64,000 bases of DNA from Metabacillus sediminilitoris (GTDB lineage: Bacteria; Bacillota; Bacilli; Bacillales; Bacillaceae), in NCBI RefSeq assembly GCF_009720625.1, contig NZ_CP046266.1:441501-505500 (forward strand). The letters run 5' to 3'. How positions within the stretch are numbered: the first letter of the stretch is position 1; each line of letters starts with the position of its first letter. Positions 51,801 through 61,024 of the stretch are shown piece after piece. A program made the translations under genes and the position numbers. The notes beneath the pieces are model-generated. The model was not told the DNA's origin. It was given only the letters and a program-made list of their open reading frames with translations, and made no database searches.

Positions 51801-51829
51801 AAGATGATGGTTTTAAAATGCATAAGTAG

Positions 51830-52399
51830 GTGTTTAACATAACAATTAGAGAAGCTATAAAGCAGGACAGTGCAAAAGCAGCTGTGCTTATTTATGATGC
51901 AATTGATGATATCGCAGATGTATTAACAGGGGAAAAGGAAAAGCACAAAGTCCTTAAGAGGTTAGAGCTATACTTCAGTCAAGAGGTAAATCGATTAAGT
52001 TATCACAATTGCCTTGTTAAAATTATTGATGATGAACCTGTTGGTATTGCCATTGCATATCACGGAAAGGATGCATGGAAGCTTGATGAATCAATTCGTA
52101 AACATTTAAAAAATATAACGAGCAAAGAGGTTAAACTAGATAGTGAAGCAGATATTGCAGATTACTATTTAGACACATTAAGTGTGAATCCACTTTTTGG
52201 AGGTCAAGGAATTGGGACAGACCTGCTTAAAGGTGTAATCTATGAAGCAAAAGAGCAGGGTTACAGAACAATTTCCTTAAATGTAGATAAGAAAAATGTG
52301 AAAGCACGTAGACTTTATGAGAAAATGGATTTTGTTTATAAAAAATCAATAAAAATTAACAACCATTATTATGATTATCTCGTAAAATGTATTTTTTAG
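51830..52399 (+). CDS. GNAT family N-acetyltransferase
   Basis: A 189-residue acetyl-CoA-dependent transferase. The cofactor site is VNPLFGGQGIGTDLLKGVIY (about residues 122-141, Q/R-x-x-G-x-G/A), and the C-terminal part has LNVDKKNVKARRLYEKMDF, the usual motif B. The acceptor is unknown. A GTG start with weak AAGTAGG directly upstream is the least certain part. Single gene. Confidence 0.85.
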   Translation: MFNITIREAIKQDSAKAAVLIYDAIDDIADVLTGEKEKHKVLKRLELYFSQEVNRLSYHNCLVKIIDDEPVGIAIAYHGKDAWKLDESIRKHLKNITSKEVKLDSEADIADYYLDTLSVNPLFGGQGIGTDLLKGVIYEAKEQGYRTISLNVDKKNVKARRLYEKMDFVYKKSIKINNHYYDYLVKCIF

Positions 52400-52434
52400 A
52401 CTTCACATCATGAACAGAAAAAGAGTTTAAGTGA

Positions 52435-52605
52435 ATGGGTAAAATGGATAGTCAAAAACATGCTGTAGGAGAAATGAGTGTATCAATTCAGACAAGCATA
52501 ATGGAGAACCTAACATGTTCTCATGTATCACAAATAAACGATAAAAAATATAATCTTTTACTACATTTAAAAGAAATACACTTAAAGAAGAAGGAACACT
52601 CTTAA
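52435..52605 (+). CDS. Small ORF directly before modB, 56 residues
   Basis: A frame of 57 codons ends one base before the modB start. It has mixed composition with a lysine/histidine-rich end (LKEIHLKKKEHS) and no membrane segment. The ribosome binding site is poor (AAGTGA). It may be a small protein coupled to modB or the leftover of a gene such as modA or a regulator; no similarity is recognised. Confidence 0.35.
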   Translation: MGKMDSQKHAVGEMSVSIQTSIMENLTCSHVSQINDKKYNLLLHLKEIHLKKKEHS

Positions 52606-52606
52606 C

Positions 52607-53275
52607 ATGACAGATACGGAATTATTTTGGTCACCAGTTAAATTATCGCTTGAAGTTGCTATTTTTTCTCTCATTATTGTATTAATAGTTGGCGTAGTTA
52701 CGGCAAAAATGATGGCACATAAAAAGTTTAAAGGGAAATCGGTTATTGATACTTTTTTACTTTTACCATTAGTTCTCCCTCCATCTGTTGTTGGTTTTTT
52801 ATTAATCGTCATGTTTGGGAATAACTCTTTTATTGGCGAATTGATTGAATGGGCATTTAACCAATCGATCATTTTTACTTGGTGGGCTGCAGTTATTGCT
52901 GCTACTGTTGTTGCTTTTCCACTTATGTATCAATCGGCTAAAACGGGGTTCGAAACGATCGATCACGATATTGAGGATGCTTCGAGAGTGGATGGAGCAA
53001 ACGAGTTAAAGGTATTCTTATTAGTGACACTGCCTTTATCATCAAAATCAATTATTTCAGGTGCAATATTAAGCTTTGCACGGGCAATAGGAGAATTCGG
53101 GGCAACCTTAATGTTCGCCGGAAATATTCCAGGAAGGACACAAACCATTCCAACGGCAATTTATTTGGCGATGGAATCTGGTAATATGAAATTAGCTTGG
53201 CTGTGGGTGTTTATCATTTTACTCATCTCATTTACTATGCTTATTTCGATGAATTTACTGAAAAAACAATATTAA
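52607..53275 (+). CDS. modB: Molybdate ABC transporter permease ModB
   Basis: A 222-residue inner-membrane permease with five to six segments. The EAA loop that docks the ATPase is EDASRVDGANELKVFLLVTLP (about residues 125-145, EAA---G type). VLPPSVVGFLLIVMFG and AIGEFGATLMFAGNIPGRTQ are hallmarks of ModB. It imports molybdate with a binding protein (ModA) and an ATPase, but neither is encoded nearby, unlike the usual modAB(C) order. AAGGAA precedes the ATG. Confidence 0.92.
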   Translation: MTDTELFWSPVKLSLEVAIFSLIIVLIVGVVTAKMMAHKKFKGKSVIDTFLLLPLVLPPSVVGFLLIVMFGNNSFIGELIEWAFNQSIIFTWWAAVIAATVVAFPLMYQSAKTGFETIDHDIEDASRVDGANELKVFLLVTLPLSSKSIISGAILSFARAIGEFGATLMFAGNIPGRTQTIPTAIYLAMESGNMKLAWLWVFIILLISFTMLISMNLLKKQY

Positions 53276-53301
53276 CCAAAAGAATACTGCTAGTAAATTA
53301 T

Positions 53302-53333
53302 AAAAGGAATCCACTGCAAGGATTCCTTTTACT
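53302..53333 (+). terminator. Terminator after modB
   Basis: AAAAGGAATCC/GGATTCCTTTT, perfect 11-bp arms around a 7-base loop. Confidence 0.88.
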
Positions 53334-53404
53334 ATTGGAAGAATTGATAATTTCCAGAAGCATACACCTTTAGAATCGTAAAAAGTGTTTGCGTTTTTAA
53401 ATTG

Positions 53405-54286
53405 TTAACAATTTGCTATATAATCTGAAACGAGTTGATCAAGTTCTTTAAATTCCGTTTGATTTATTAATGCTTCGTTTGCTTTTAGAGAAAATAATGC
53501 ACTTTCGATTAAGAATTTACGTGGAGTCTTAGAATGAAATAGTTCATCTTGTATAAAGTCCAATAACTCAATGTATTTTGATTGCTCTGTACTAGTAAAT
53601 GTTTTCTTTAATGTAAAGATTATTTGGTACAATCTTTGATTAAAGGCTAAATTACTATTATTTTCTGGCATCCATCGTTCTAAAAGCTCAGGTTGAATTA
53701 ATTGTTTACCTGCTTCTGATACTTCGTTGACCATTTTGACTACTCGTTCAACACTGTAACGAACTACTTGATCGACATCTCCATTTGACCCATGTGCCAT
53801 TGCATTATATTTTAGGTTAAAGTGGAGGATACCAATGAACATGATGGCACAATCTAACAAATAGGGTTTCTTGGTTTCTGAGAAGATATCGATAAATCGT
53901 TTGTATAGCCAGCGAATCATTTTTAACTGACCTTTTTTAAAAAATTGTTTAAGTTCAGCATCACTCAGAAAGCTTACTTCTTCAAAAAGAGAACTTAACA
54001 TATTCTTTCGATTCATATTTACTTGCATTTCAACTTGTTTAATAAAAACTTCAATGTTAGAAGGATCTTGACCGATGAGTAATTCACTACGTTCTTTATC
54101 CATCTTCTGGTAAAGAGTTTTGAAAATTTCCATTAATAACTCGTTTTTAGAAGAGAAATAATTATAAAATGTTCCTTTAGAAATTCCGCTATAGTCCAAT
54201 ATATCTTGAATGGATGTAGCTTGAAATCCTTTATCGATAAATAATTGGTGAGCCATTTTAATTACATGCTGTTTCCTGTCGTTCAT
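53405..54286 (-). CDS. TetR family repressor
   Basis: A 293-residue regulator. The N-terminal helix-turn-helix is classical (FIDKGFQATSIQDILDYSGI, then SKGTFYNYFSSKNELL, residues about 18-53), and the ligand-binding part is long. It is divergent from the DHA2 efflux gene and very likely represses it until a toxic compound binds. The ATG at 54286 lies after AAAGGTGAT; the much longer frame to 54481 runs into the efflux gene and is not used. Confidence 0.9.
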   Translation of the reverse strand: MNDRKQHVIKMAHQLFIDKGFQATSIQDILDYSGISKGTFYNYFSSKNELLMEIFKTLYQKMDKERSELLIGQDPSNIEVFIKQVEMQVNMNRKNMLSSLFEEVSFLSDAELKQFFKKGQLKMIRWLYKRFIDIFSETKKPYLLDCAIMFIGILHFNLKYNAMAHGSNGDVDQVVRYSVERVVKMVNEVSEAGKQLIQPELLERWMPENNSNLAFNQRLYQIIFTLKKTFTSTEQSKYIELLDFIQDELFHSKTPRKFLIESALFSLKANEALINQTEFKELDQLVSDYIANC

Positions 54287-54472
54287 ATAATCACCTTTAG
54301 TTTTTATTAGACTACCTGTATAAAAGTTATAGTACACGATTTCTTTTCTTGATACAAACATAGAAAAATCAAGGGTTTTTTTGATTGCAATATTTGAACT
54401 CATAGTATATGATATTGTCTGTGTGAAATCAAAGTCTAAAAAATGAACTGTTTGTATAGAGGAGGAATAACA
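54287..54472. promoter_or_regulatory. Divergent promoter region tetR/efflux gene
   Basis: 186 bp shared by the two divergent genes, where the TetR operator should lie. I could not pick out one convincing long palindrome by eye; AT-rich short dyads are present near 54330 and 54405. Confidence 0.4.
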
Positions 54473-55999
54473 GTGAATCATTCCATAAATACGTTTGAAC
54501 GCCCCCCTTACGGAATACTTTCTATTTTAATGATCGGGGCTTTTATTGCGTTTTTAAATAGTACATTACTTAACATCGCTCTTCCGTCTATTATGGTGGA
54601 TTTGGATATAGATACATCGACCGTTCAATGGTTGACGACAGGTTATTTGTTGGTGAATGGTATTTTAATTCCAACGACAGCTTTCTTAATTCAAAAATTT
54701 TCTGTTCGCCATCTATTCTTAACTGCCATGGGATTATTTACAGCCGGTACATTAATTGCTGGTGTTGCCCATGTCTTTCCTATCTTATTAACTGCACGGA
54801 TGGTTCAAGCTGCTGGATCAGCAATCTTAATGCCATTATTAATGAATGTAATGTTAGTAAGCTTTCCAGTGGAAAAAAGAGGAGCGGCGATGGGTGTCTT
54901 CGGTTTAATCTTAATGTCTGCACCTGCGATTGGACCGACATTATCAGGATGGATCGTGGAACATTATGATTGGAGAATGCTTTTCCATTTTATAACGCCA
55001 ATTGCTATTGTGGTTCTATTGATCGGCTTTTTCTTGCTTAAGGATAAAAAAGAGAACGTTAGTATCAGTCTTGATCTCTTCTCACTTCTCCTATCAAGCT
55101 TAGGCTTTGGAGGATTGCTCTATGGTTTTAGTTCAGCAGGCAGTAGGGGCTGGGATAGTCCTCATGTGTATGCAACGATTATCATAGGGATTATTTCTTT
55201 AGTTTGGTTTATTTTACGTCAAGGAAAACTTGACAATCCAATGCTTAATTTCAATGTTTTTAAATACCCAATGTTTTCTCTATCATCATCTATCACGATT
55301 ATCGTTAATATGGCTCTGTTTTCCGGATTTTTACTATTGCCTATTTATGTTCAAACAATTCGCGGTATTTCCCCGCTAGATGCGGGGTTAATGCTGTTGC
55401 CAGGGGCGGTCTTGATGTCAGTCATGTCACCTATTACAGGGAGATTATTTGATAAGTTTGGCGGCCGTATATTAGCGATTGTTGGTTTATCGATTACAGC
55501 TATAGCGACGTATTTATTCAGTAACTTAACTTTAGATACTTCTTACCAATACCTAATGATTGTACATGCGATTCGTATGTTTGGAATGTCGATGGTGATG
55601 ATGCCTGTTTCAACAAATGGTTTAAATCAATTGCCAAAGCAATTCTATCCGCATGGTACTGCTATGAACAATACATTAAACCAGGTATCTGGCGCTATTG
55701 GAACAGCATTGTTAGTAACGGTGATGTCAAACCATACAGAAACAATTGCAAAGCAATTAACAGAAGATGCGATGAAAAATGCAAGTGGACAGCCGACAGA
55801 AGCAGCACTGGCTGAAATGCAACAACAGATTGGTATGAATGCTATGTTAGAAGGAATTAATTATTCGTTCTTTGTATCAACCTTTATTGCTGTCGCAGCA
55901 CTTATTCTAGCGTTCTTTATTAAACGAGCAAAACAAGAAGATACTATAGAGGGAAATCCTTCAGGGAAACCGGCAGTATCTAAATTAGCTGAGAATTAA
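54473..55999 (+). CDS. DHA2 family MFS efflux pump (14 segments, LmrB/EmrB-like)
   Basis: A 508-residue exporter with 14 membrane segments. NSTLLNIALPSIMVDL at segment 1, RMVQAAGSAILMPL at segment 4 and the segment-5 motif GLILMSAPAIGPTLSGWIVE are DHA2 signatures. It expels drugs or other hydrophobic compounds by proton antiport. GTG start with AGAGGAGG eight bases upstream. Divergent tetR gene; terminator at 56030. Confidence 0.93.
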   Translation: MNHSINTFERPPYGILSILMIGAFIAFLNSTLLNIALPSIMVDLDIDTSTVQWLTTGYLLVNGILIPTTAFLIQKFSVRHLFLTAMGLFTAGTLIAGVAHVFPILLTARMVQAAGSAILMPLLMNVMLVSFPVEKRGAAMGVFGLILMSAPAIGPTLSGWIVEHYDWRMLFHFITPIAIVVLLIGFFLLKDKKENVSISLDLFSLLLSSLGFGGLLYGFSSAGSRGWDSPHVYATIIIGIISLVWFILRQGKLDNPMLNFNVFKYPMFSLSSSITIIVNMALFSGFLLLPIYVQTIRGISPLDAGLMLLPGAVLMSVMSPITGRLFDKFGGRILAIVGLSITAIATYLFSNLTLDTSYQYLMIVHAIRMFGMSMVMMPVSTNGLNQLPKQFYPHGTAMNNTLNQVSGAIGTALLVTVMSNHTETIAKQLTEDAMKNASGQPTEAALAEMQQQIGMNAMLEGINYSFFVSTFIAVAALILAFFIKRAKQEDTIEGNPSGKPAVSKLAEN

Positions 56000-56029
56000 G
56001 TTTTCAGGAATATAGTATAAATATAGTAT

Positions 56030-56067
56030 AAAAAGACAACTTCCAATTTTGGAGGTTGTCTTTTTTG
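56030..56067 (+). terminator. Terminator after the DHA2 gene
   Basis: AAAGACAAC.TCC pairs with GGA.GTTGTCTTT, then a T run. Confidence 0.88.
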
Positions 56068-56146
56068 ATATAAGGAAACTAAGTTATGCTCCTCCTAGTA
56101 TTCATGTTGGATGTAAATGAATTGTAAATAGAGATTTACAAATGAT

Positions 56147-56221
56147 TTGGACAAGCAATATGTTTGCTTAATATTTGTTTAGTATATTCAGAGTGTCAAA
56201 CAAATATAAAACAAACATATT
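56147..56221 (+). promoter_or_regulatory. Promoter with 65-bp nested palindrome, candidate DeoR-family operator
   Basis: TTGGAC, 16 bases, TAATAT gives a promoter. Over it lies a symmetric array: AATATGTTTG (56157-56166), ATATTTGTTT (56171-56180), AAACAAATAT (56198-56207), CAAACATATT (56212-56221). The outer and inner arms are each perfect inverted repeats, centred at 56189. TGTTT/AAACA half-sites are typical of DeoR/GlpR-type regulators, and such a regulator is encoded in the operon that starts here. Confidence 0.75.
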
Positions 56222-56237
56222 TAGGAGGAAACAAACA

Positions 56238-57347
56238 ATGTCTTGGAATCATAATTGGAAAAAAGGAATTATTGGTATTATGACAGTTTCTATGTTAGCG
56301 GCATGTTCATCAAATGATACATCAAATGAACCTAGTTCAAGCGAAGGAACTGATTATAACAAGCTGACATTAGCTGAAATAGAAGAGAAAGCAAAAACAG
56401 AAGGGGAAGTAAATTCAGTTGGAATGCCTGATACTTGGGCAAACTGGGTGGAAACTTGGAACGAGCTTGGTGAAAAATATCAATTAAAACATACTGATAC
56501 AGATATGTCTAGTGCAGAGGAATTACAAAAATTTGCTGCAGAAAAAGAAGACGCAACAGCGGACATTGGTGATGTTGGGATTGCCTTCGGACCAATTGCT
56601 GAGGACCAAGACTTGACACTAGCATATAAAACTTCATACTGGGATGAAATTCCAAATTGGGCAAAGGATGATAATGGAGACTGGGTTGTTGGTTATACAG
56701 GTTCGATGGCAGTAATGACTGATAAGAATAATGTTAAAAATGCACCAACTTCTTGGGCAGATATTAAGAATGGCGATTTCACAGTAAGTATTGGTGATGC
56801 ATTAACAGCAAACCAAGCCCAATTCGCTATCTTAGCAGCTGCCTATGCATTCGGTGGAGATGAGAACAATATACAACCTGGTATCGATTTCTTTGCGGAA
56901 TTAGCAAAGAAAGGTAGATTAACATCGATTGATCCAAGTGTTGCAAACTTAGAAAAAGGTGAAGTTGATGTCGCATTAATGTGGGACTTTAATGCATTAG
57001 GCTATCGTGAACAAATTGATGCAAAGCGATTTGATGTGACGATTCCAAAAGAGGCATCTGTCACTTCAGGTTATGCAACAATTATTAACAAATATTCTAA
57101 AAACCCGCATGCTGCGATGTTGACTCGTGAATACATTCTTTCGGATGAAGGTCAAGAAAATTTAGCAAAAGGCTATGCACGCCCAATTCGTGAAAATGTT
57201 GAATTATCAGAAGATGTAGAATCACTTCTATTACCAGATGAAATGTATGAAAATGCAAAACCAGTGGCTGATCAAAAGGCTTGGGAAGAAACAACAAAAA
57301 ACATTCCGCAAATTTGGCAAGAACAGGTATTGATCCATGTTAAATAA
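56238..57347 (+). CDS. ABC transporter solute-binding lipoprotein
   Basis: A 369-residue binding protein anchored by lipidation: signal peptide ending in the lipobox LAAC (C23). After an S/E/N-rich linker, the two-lobe domain shows GEVNSVGMPDTWANWVETWN and features such as TGSMAVMTDKNNVKNAPTSW, as in the AfuA/FbpA/PotD-type binding proteins that serve iron, polyamine, hexose-phosphate or aminoethylphosphonate importers. The ligand cannot be read from sequence; the neighbours suggest a phosphorylated compound. ATG at 56238 has AGGAGG ahead; last codons overlap the next gene. Confidence 0.88.
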   Translation: MSWNHNWKKGIIGIMTVSMLAACSSNDTSNEPSSSEGTDYNKLTLAEIEEKAKTEGEVNSVGMPDTWANWVETWNELGEKYQLKHTDTDMSSAEELQKFAAEKEDATADIGDVGIAFGPIAEDQDLTLAYKTSYWDEIPNWAKDDNGDWVVGYTGSMAVMTDKNNVKNAPTSWADIKNGDFTVSIGDALTANQAQFAILAAAYAFGGDENNIQPGIDFFAELAKKGRLTSIDPSVANLEKGEVDVALMWDFNALGYREQIDAKRFDVTIPKEASVTSGYATIINKYSKNPHAAMLTREYILSDEGQENLAKGYARPIRENVELSEDVESLLLPDEMYENAKPVADQKAWEETTKNIPQIWQEQVLIHVK

Positions 57348-58179
57348 TCGATTAATTATGATTGTTGTGGATGCGCTTCGTTATGATACAGCGTGTTCAC
57401 ATATGGGGTTTATGCAACATCTTGTTGAACATGGCAAAGTTGCACGTTATGAAGTGAAATCAGAGGTTCCTTCATTATCAAGACCTCTCTATGAAACGAT
57501 CTTAACCGGAACGCCGCCAATCCTCCATGGAATTGTAGGCAATGGTGTTGTTCGCTTATCAACACAGGAAAGCATATTTCATTTAGCTAGACGCAGCGGG
57601 AAAGTAACTGCTGCAGCTGCTTATTATTGGGTAAGTGAGCTCTATAATCATGCACCGTTTCGACATGGGATCGATCGTATTCAATTGGACAAGCACGCAC
57701 CTATTGAGAATGGCCTGTTTTATTTTGAAGATCATTATCCTGATAGTCATTTATTTGCAGAAGCTGAGTGGCTTGTTTCAGAGAAAGAACCTGATTTTCT
57801 CTATATTCATCCGATGAATGTCGATGATGATGGACATAAATTTACAGCAGATTCTGTTCAATATCGAAATCGAGTTTTAGCAACAGATGCATTACTGGCT
57901 CTTACATTACCTAAATGGATGGAGCTTGGATATGACATTATTGTGACAGCGGATCATGGGATGACGTCTGATGGAAACCATGGTGGCAATACGGCTAGTG
58001 ATCGCCATGTACCGTTATTTATTGCTTCAAATAAAGTAAAACCAGTTGTGCAAGAGCAGTTGATTTCTCAGCTTCAAGTAGCGCCGTTAGCCTGTCATTT
58101 ACTTGGAATTGATCCCTCAGAAGCGATGGTCCCGCTCACCATACCTGGACTAGTTGAATATAGTAAAACTCATTTCTAG
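57337..58179 (+). CDS. AlkP-superfamily phosphoesterase (NPP type), cytoplasmic
   Basis: A 280-residue two-metal hydrolase of the alkaline-phosphatase superfamily, nucleotide pyrophosphatase/phosphodiesterase branch. Metal and catalytic residues: D12 (VVDALRYD), probable nucleophile S48 in PSLSRPLYETILTG, the NVDDDGH cluster (D163-H167), TADHGM (D206-H207) and RHVP (H224). There is no signal peptide, so it should act inside the cell, presumably on what the ABC transporter brings in. Its start overlaps the binding-protein gene by 11 bp. Substrate could be a phosphodiester, phosphomonoester or phosphonate; unknown. Confidence 0.88.
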   Translation: MLNNRLIMIVVDALRYDTACSHMGFMQHLVEHGKVARYEVKSEVPSLSRPLYETILTGTPPILHGIVGNGVVRLSTQESIFHLARRSGKVTAAAAYYWVSELYNHAPFRHGIDRIQLDKHAPIENGLFYFEDHYPDSHLFAEAEWLVSEKEPDFLYIHPMNVDDDGHKFTADSVQYRNRVLATDALLALTLPKWMELGYDIIVTADHGMTSDGNHGGNTASDRHVPLFIASNKVKPVVQEQLISQLQVAPLACHLLGIDPSEAMVPLTIPGLVEYSKTHF

Positions 58180-58203
58180 AATAATCGTTTAAAAGAGAAC
58201 ATT

Positions 58204-58323
58204 AGAAAAACTTGGCTTATCGCCAAGCCCTAATGGCGAAAGCCTTAGTTTTTCTCATACTATCAACATTAAAATATAAATTCTGATAGTATAACAAAAG
58301 CAATCGGTGAAAAGCCGATTGCT
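58204..58323 (+). other. Three successive hairpins inside the operon
   Basis: In the only sizeable gap of the operon: AGAAAAACT..GGC/GCC..AGTTTTTCT with inner TCGCCA/TGGCGA (58204-58252); ACTATCA/TGATAGT (58259-58293); and AGCAATCGG/CCGATTGCT (58300-58323). None is followed by a T run. They may set mRNA processing and stability between the first two and the later genes. Confidence 0.6.
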
Positions 58324-58407
58324 CCCCTATTAAAATATCATTTCCAGATTTGAGAGCTGTTCTAATTAAAGCTTTAAATCTTTTACAAATTTCAAAAGGG
58401 AGACTGC

Positions 58408-59247
58408 ATGATGAATGGAAATAAACGTGTGTTTTTAATAATAGTTCCGTTCGCTTTGTTGATGACATTCTTTTTCCTAGTACCACTTATCTATATGCTG
58501 GTTAGTAGTTTTTCAAATAGTGAGGGTATTACATTTGAACATTATCAAGAAGTGTTAACAAACTCATATATTTTGCAAGGATTTAAGAATAGTTTAGTTC
58601 TTTCCTTTGTGTCAGCATTGATTGCATTAATCGCTTCCTTGCTGGGTGTTTATGCAATGACATCCTTTTCCGAAAAAGTACGTGAAAGATTATTGGTCCT
58701 TTCAAATTTAACATCTAATTTTTCAGGCGTTCCACTTGCTTTTGCATTTATCGTTTTACTTGGTAATAGCGGACTTTTTACATTAGCAATGGAAAAATTC
58801 GGCTGGGATTTATCTTTTTCCCTTTATAGTTGGTCAGGTCTTTTGCTTATTTATATTTATTTTCAACTTCCGCTCGCAGTCATGCTATTATATCCAATTT
58901 ATTTTGGGATACAGATGCAATGGAAAGAGGCTGCAGCGTTACTTGGCGCTTCTACATTTATGTTTTGGAAAAAAATCGGACTGCCGATTATATTTCCTGG
59001 TGTTATCGGGACATTTACGATCTTGTTCGCAAATGCATTTGGTGCCTATGCATCTGCATATGCATTAACCGGCAGCAATTATAATCTAGCAGCAATTCGT
59101 ATTGGGGCGCTTATTCAAGGAGATATTTTTGCACAACCTGAACTTGCTAGTGCGATTGCCGTATTACTTGGAGTTATTATGATTGTCGGAATGCTGCTTA
59201 ACGAATGGCTTATTAAGAAAACAAGAAAGGACTTGTCAGGACGATGA
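58408..59247 (+). CDS. ABC transporter permease, first subunit
   Basis: A 279-residue inner-membrane permease with six segments and the EAA loop EAAALLGASTFMFWKKIGLP (about residues 173-192) that docks the ATPase. The type (FbpB/PotB/PhnU-like) agrees with the binding protein and ATPase of the operon. AAAGGGAG precedes ATG 58408/58411. The stop overlaps the next permease start by 4 bp. Confidence 0.92.
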   Translation: MMNGNKRVFLIIVPFALLMTFFFLVPLIYMLVSSFSNSEGITFEHYQEVLTNSYILQGFKNSLVLSFVSALIALIASLLGVYAMTSFSEKVRERLLVLSNLTSNFSGVPLAFAFIVLLGNSGLFTLAMEKFGWDLSFSLYSWSGLLLIYIYFQLPLAVMLLYPIYFGIQMQWKEAAALLGASTFMFWKKIGLPIIFPGVIGTFTILFANAFGAYASAYALTGSNYNLAAIRIGALIQGDIFAQPELASAIAVLLGVIMIVGMLLNEWLIKKTRKDLSGR

Positions 59248-60023
59248 AAAAATTGACAATCGTTATGCTTATTCTGATTGGAATTTATTTAACCTTGCCA
59301 ATAGTAGCGACTGCGCTATATGCATTTTCTACAGAATGGAATAAAACAGTTTTACCTGAGGGATTAACTGTTGAGTGGTTGACAGCTTTATTTCAAGATT
59401 CACGTTTTATCGAAGCATTTGGTCGTTCTATTCTTCTTTCAGGTGGAGCAGTTTTGATCTCAATTTTGTTTATTGTACCGGCGATTTTCGTTATCGTTTT
59501 ATACTACCCATCATTGGAAAAGTGGTTTCAAGCAAGTGTTGTAATGGTGTATGCCTTTCCTGGTGTTATTTTAGCAGTCGGGTTAATCCGTTTTTATTCA
59601 GGAACAAGCTTGCCGATGATTATCGCTGTTATCGGAGTATACGTCATTAGTGTTCTTCCCTATATGTATCAAGGAACAAGAAATAGCTTACGAAACATTC
59701 AAGGACGACAGTTAATGGATGCAGCTGAGTTATTAGGTGCCACAAAAGTAGAAGCTTTCCGAAGAGTGTTGCTGCCATCTGTTTATCCAGGATTATTTGT
59801 TTCGGTGTTATTATCTTTCTCTATTTTATTTGGTGAATTTGTTTTGATTAATCTTGTTGTTGGTTCCCGCTTTGAAACCGTTCAAATCTATTTAATGGAA
59901 AAATTGAGCACAAGTGGTCATCTTGCTAGTGCGATTGTGTTTGTTTACATTGTGTTGATGGGGATTTTAACGATCGTAATGGCGGCATTAACGAAAAAAG
60001 CGAAAGGAATGACAAGTGCATGA
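59244..60023 (+). CDS. ABC transporter permease, second subunit
   Basis: A 259-residue permease with six segments and the EAA loop DAAELLGATKVEAFRRVLLP (about residues 159-178). It forms the pore together with the upstream permease. 4-bp overlaps with both neighbours show strong translational coupling. Confidence 0.92.
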   Translation: MKKLTIVMLILIGIYLTLPIVATALYAFSTEWNKTVLPEGLTVEWLTALFQDSRFIEAFGRSILLSGGAVLISILFIVPAIFVIVLYYPSLEKWFQASVVMVYAFPGVILAVGLIRFYSGTSLPMIIAVIGVYVISVLPYMYQGTRNSLRNIQGRQLMDAAELLGATKVEAFRRVLLPSVYPGLFVSVLLSFSILFGEFVLINLVVGSRFETVQIYLMEKLSTSGHLASAIVFVYIVLMGILTIVMAALTKKAKGMTSA

Positions 60024-61024
60024 GTGATGTAGTATTAAAAAACGTTGTGAAACGATACAAAGATACAGATGTTCTTTCAGGAATCGATATGACAATAAAA
60101 GACGGTGAATTTGTTACGTTATTAGGACCAAGTGGCTGTGGAAAGAGCACAATTTTGCGTATTTTATCTGGTTTGACAGATTTAACAACAGGTGAAGTCT
60201 TAATTGATGGCAAAAACATGAAAAATGTTGCACCAAAAAATCGGAAAGTTGGAATGGTGTTCCAATCGTATGCGTTATTTCCGAATATGAGTGTATTTGA
60301 AAATGTAGCTTTCGGTTTAAAAATGTTGAAAAAACCTGCTAATGAAGTGGCAATTGAAGTTGATAAAATGCTAAAGCTTGTTGGATTAGAAGAGAAGAAG
60401 CATGCATATCCACATGAGCTTTCTGGTGGTCAACAGCAACGGGTTGCGTTAGCTCGTTCTCTCGTTGTACGCCCTAACGTATTGTTGCTTGATGAGCCAT
60501 TAAGTGCCCTTGATGCACAAATTCGTAAACATCTTCAAGTTGAACTTCGTGAAATTCAACGTGAATTGAAGATGACGATGATCCTTGTTACACATGACCA
60601 AGAAGAAGCTATGACGGTTTCAGATCGTATTTTCGTTATGAATAATGGCAAAATTGCACAAGAAGGTACACCGGCTGAAATATATACAAAACCTAATACA
60701 GAGTTTGTTGCTAATTTTATTGGTCATTATAATGTTTTTTCAAAAGAACAATTAGCAAAATTAGTCGGGAATCAATTACAAGTGTCTGCAGATAAATATG
60801 CGATTCGCCCAGAGTCAATTCATTTTGACATTCACCCTTCCTCATACCAATTACGTGCTGTTGCAGGTGATTCAATCATGAATGGAAATGTCATCCGAAC
60901 TGTTTTTCATACAGATGACAAACAATTTACAACAGAGCAATTACATCATCGTGCATTCTCCTTTGAGAAAGGATTGGAATATAATTTATTCGTAGAACCA
61001 GAGGATGTCATCGCTTTATCATGA
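60020..61024 (+). CDS. ABC transporter ATP-binding protein (PotA/FbpC/UgpC type)
   Basis: A 334-residue ATPase. Walker A GPSGCGKST (about residues 37-45), Q-loop VFQSYALFP, signature LSGGQQQRVALARSL, Walker B LLLDEPLSALD and H-loop VTHDQEEAMT are all intact. The C-terminal part (about 235-334) forms a TOBE-like regulatory domain, shorter than usual. It drives import by the two permeases. 4-bp overlaps on both sides. Confidence 0.94.
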   Translation: MSDVVLKNVVKRYKDTDVLSGIDMTIKDGEFVTLLGPSGCGKSTILRILSGLTDLTTGEVLIDGKNMKNVAPKNRKVGMVFQSYALFPNMSVFENVAFGLKMLKKPANEVAIEVDKMLKLVGLEEKKHAYPHELSGGQQQRVALARSLVVRPNVLLLDEPLSALDAQIRKHLQVELREIQRELKMTMILVTHDQEEAMTVSDRIFVMNNGKIAQEGTPAEIYTKPNTEFVANFIGHYNVFSKEQLAKLVGNQLQVSADKYAIRPESIHFDIHPSSYQLRAVAGDSIMNGNVIRTVFHTDDKQFTTEQLHHRAFSFEKGLEYNLFVEPEDVIALS

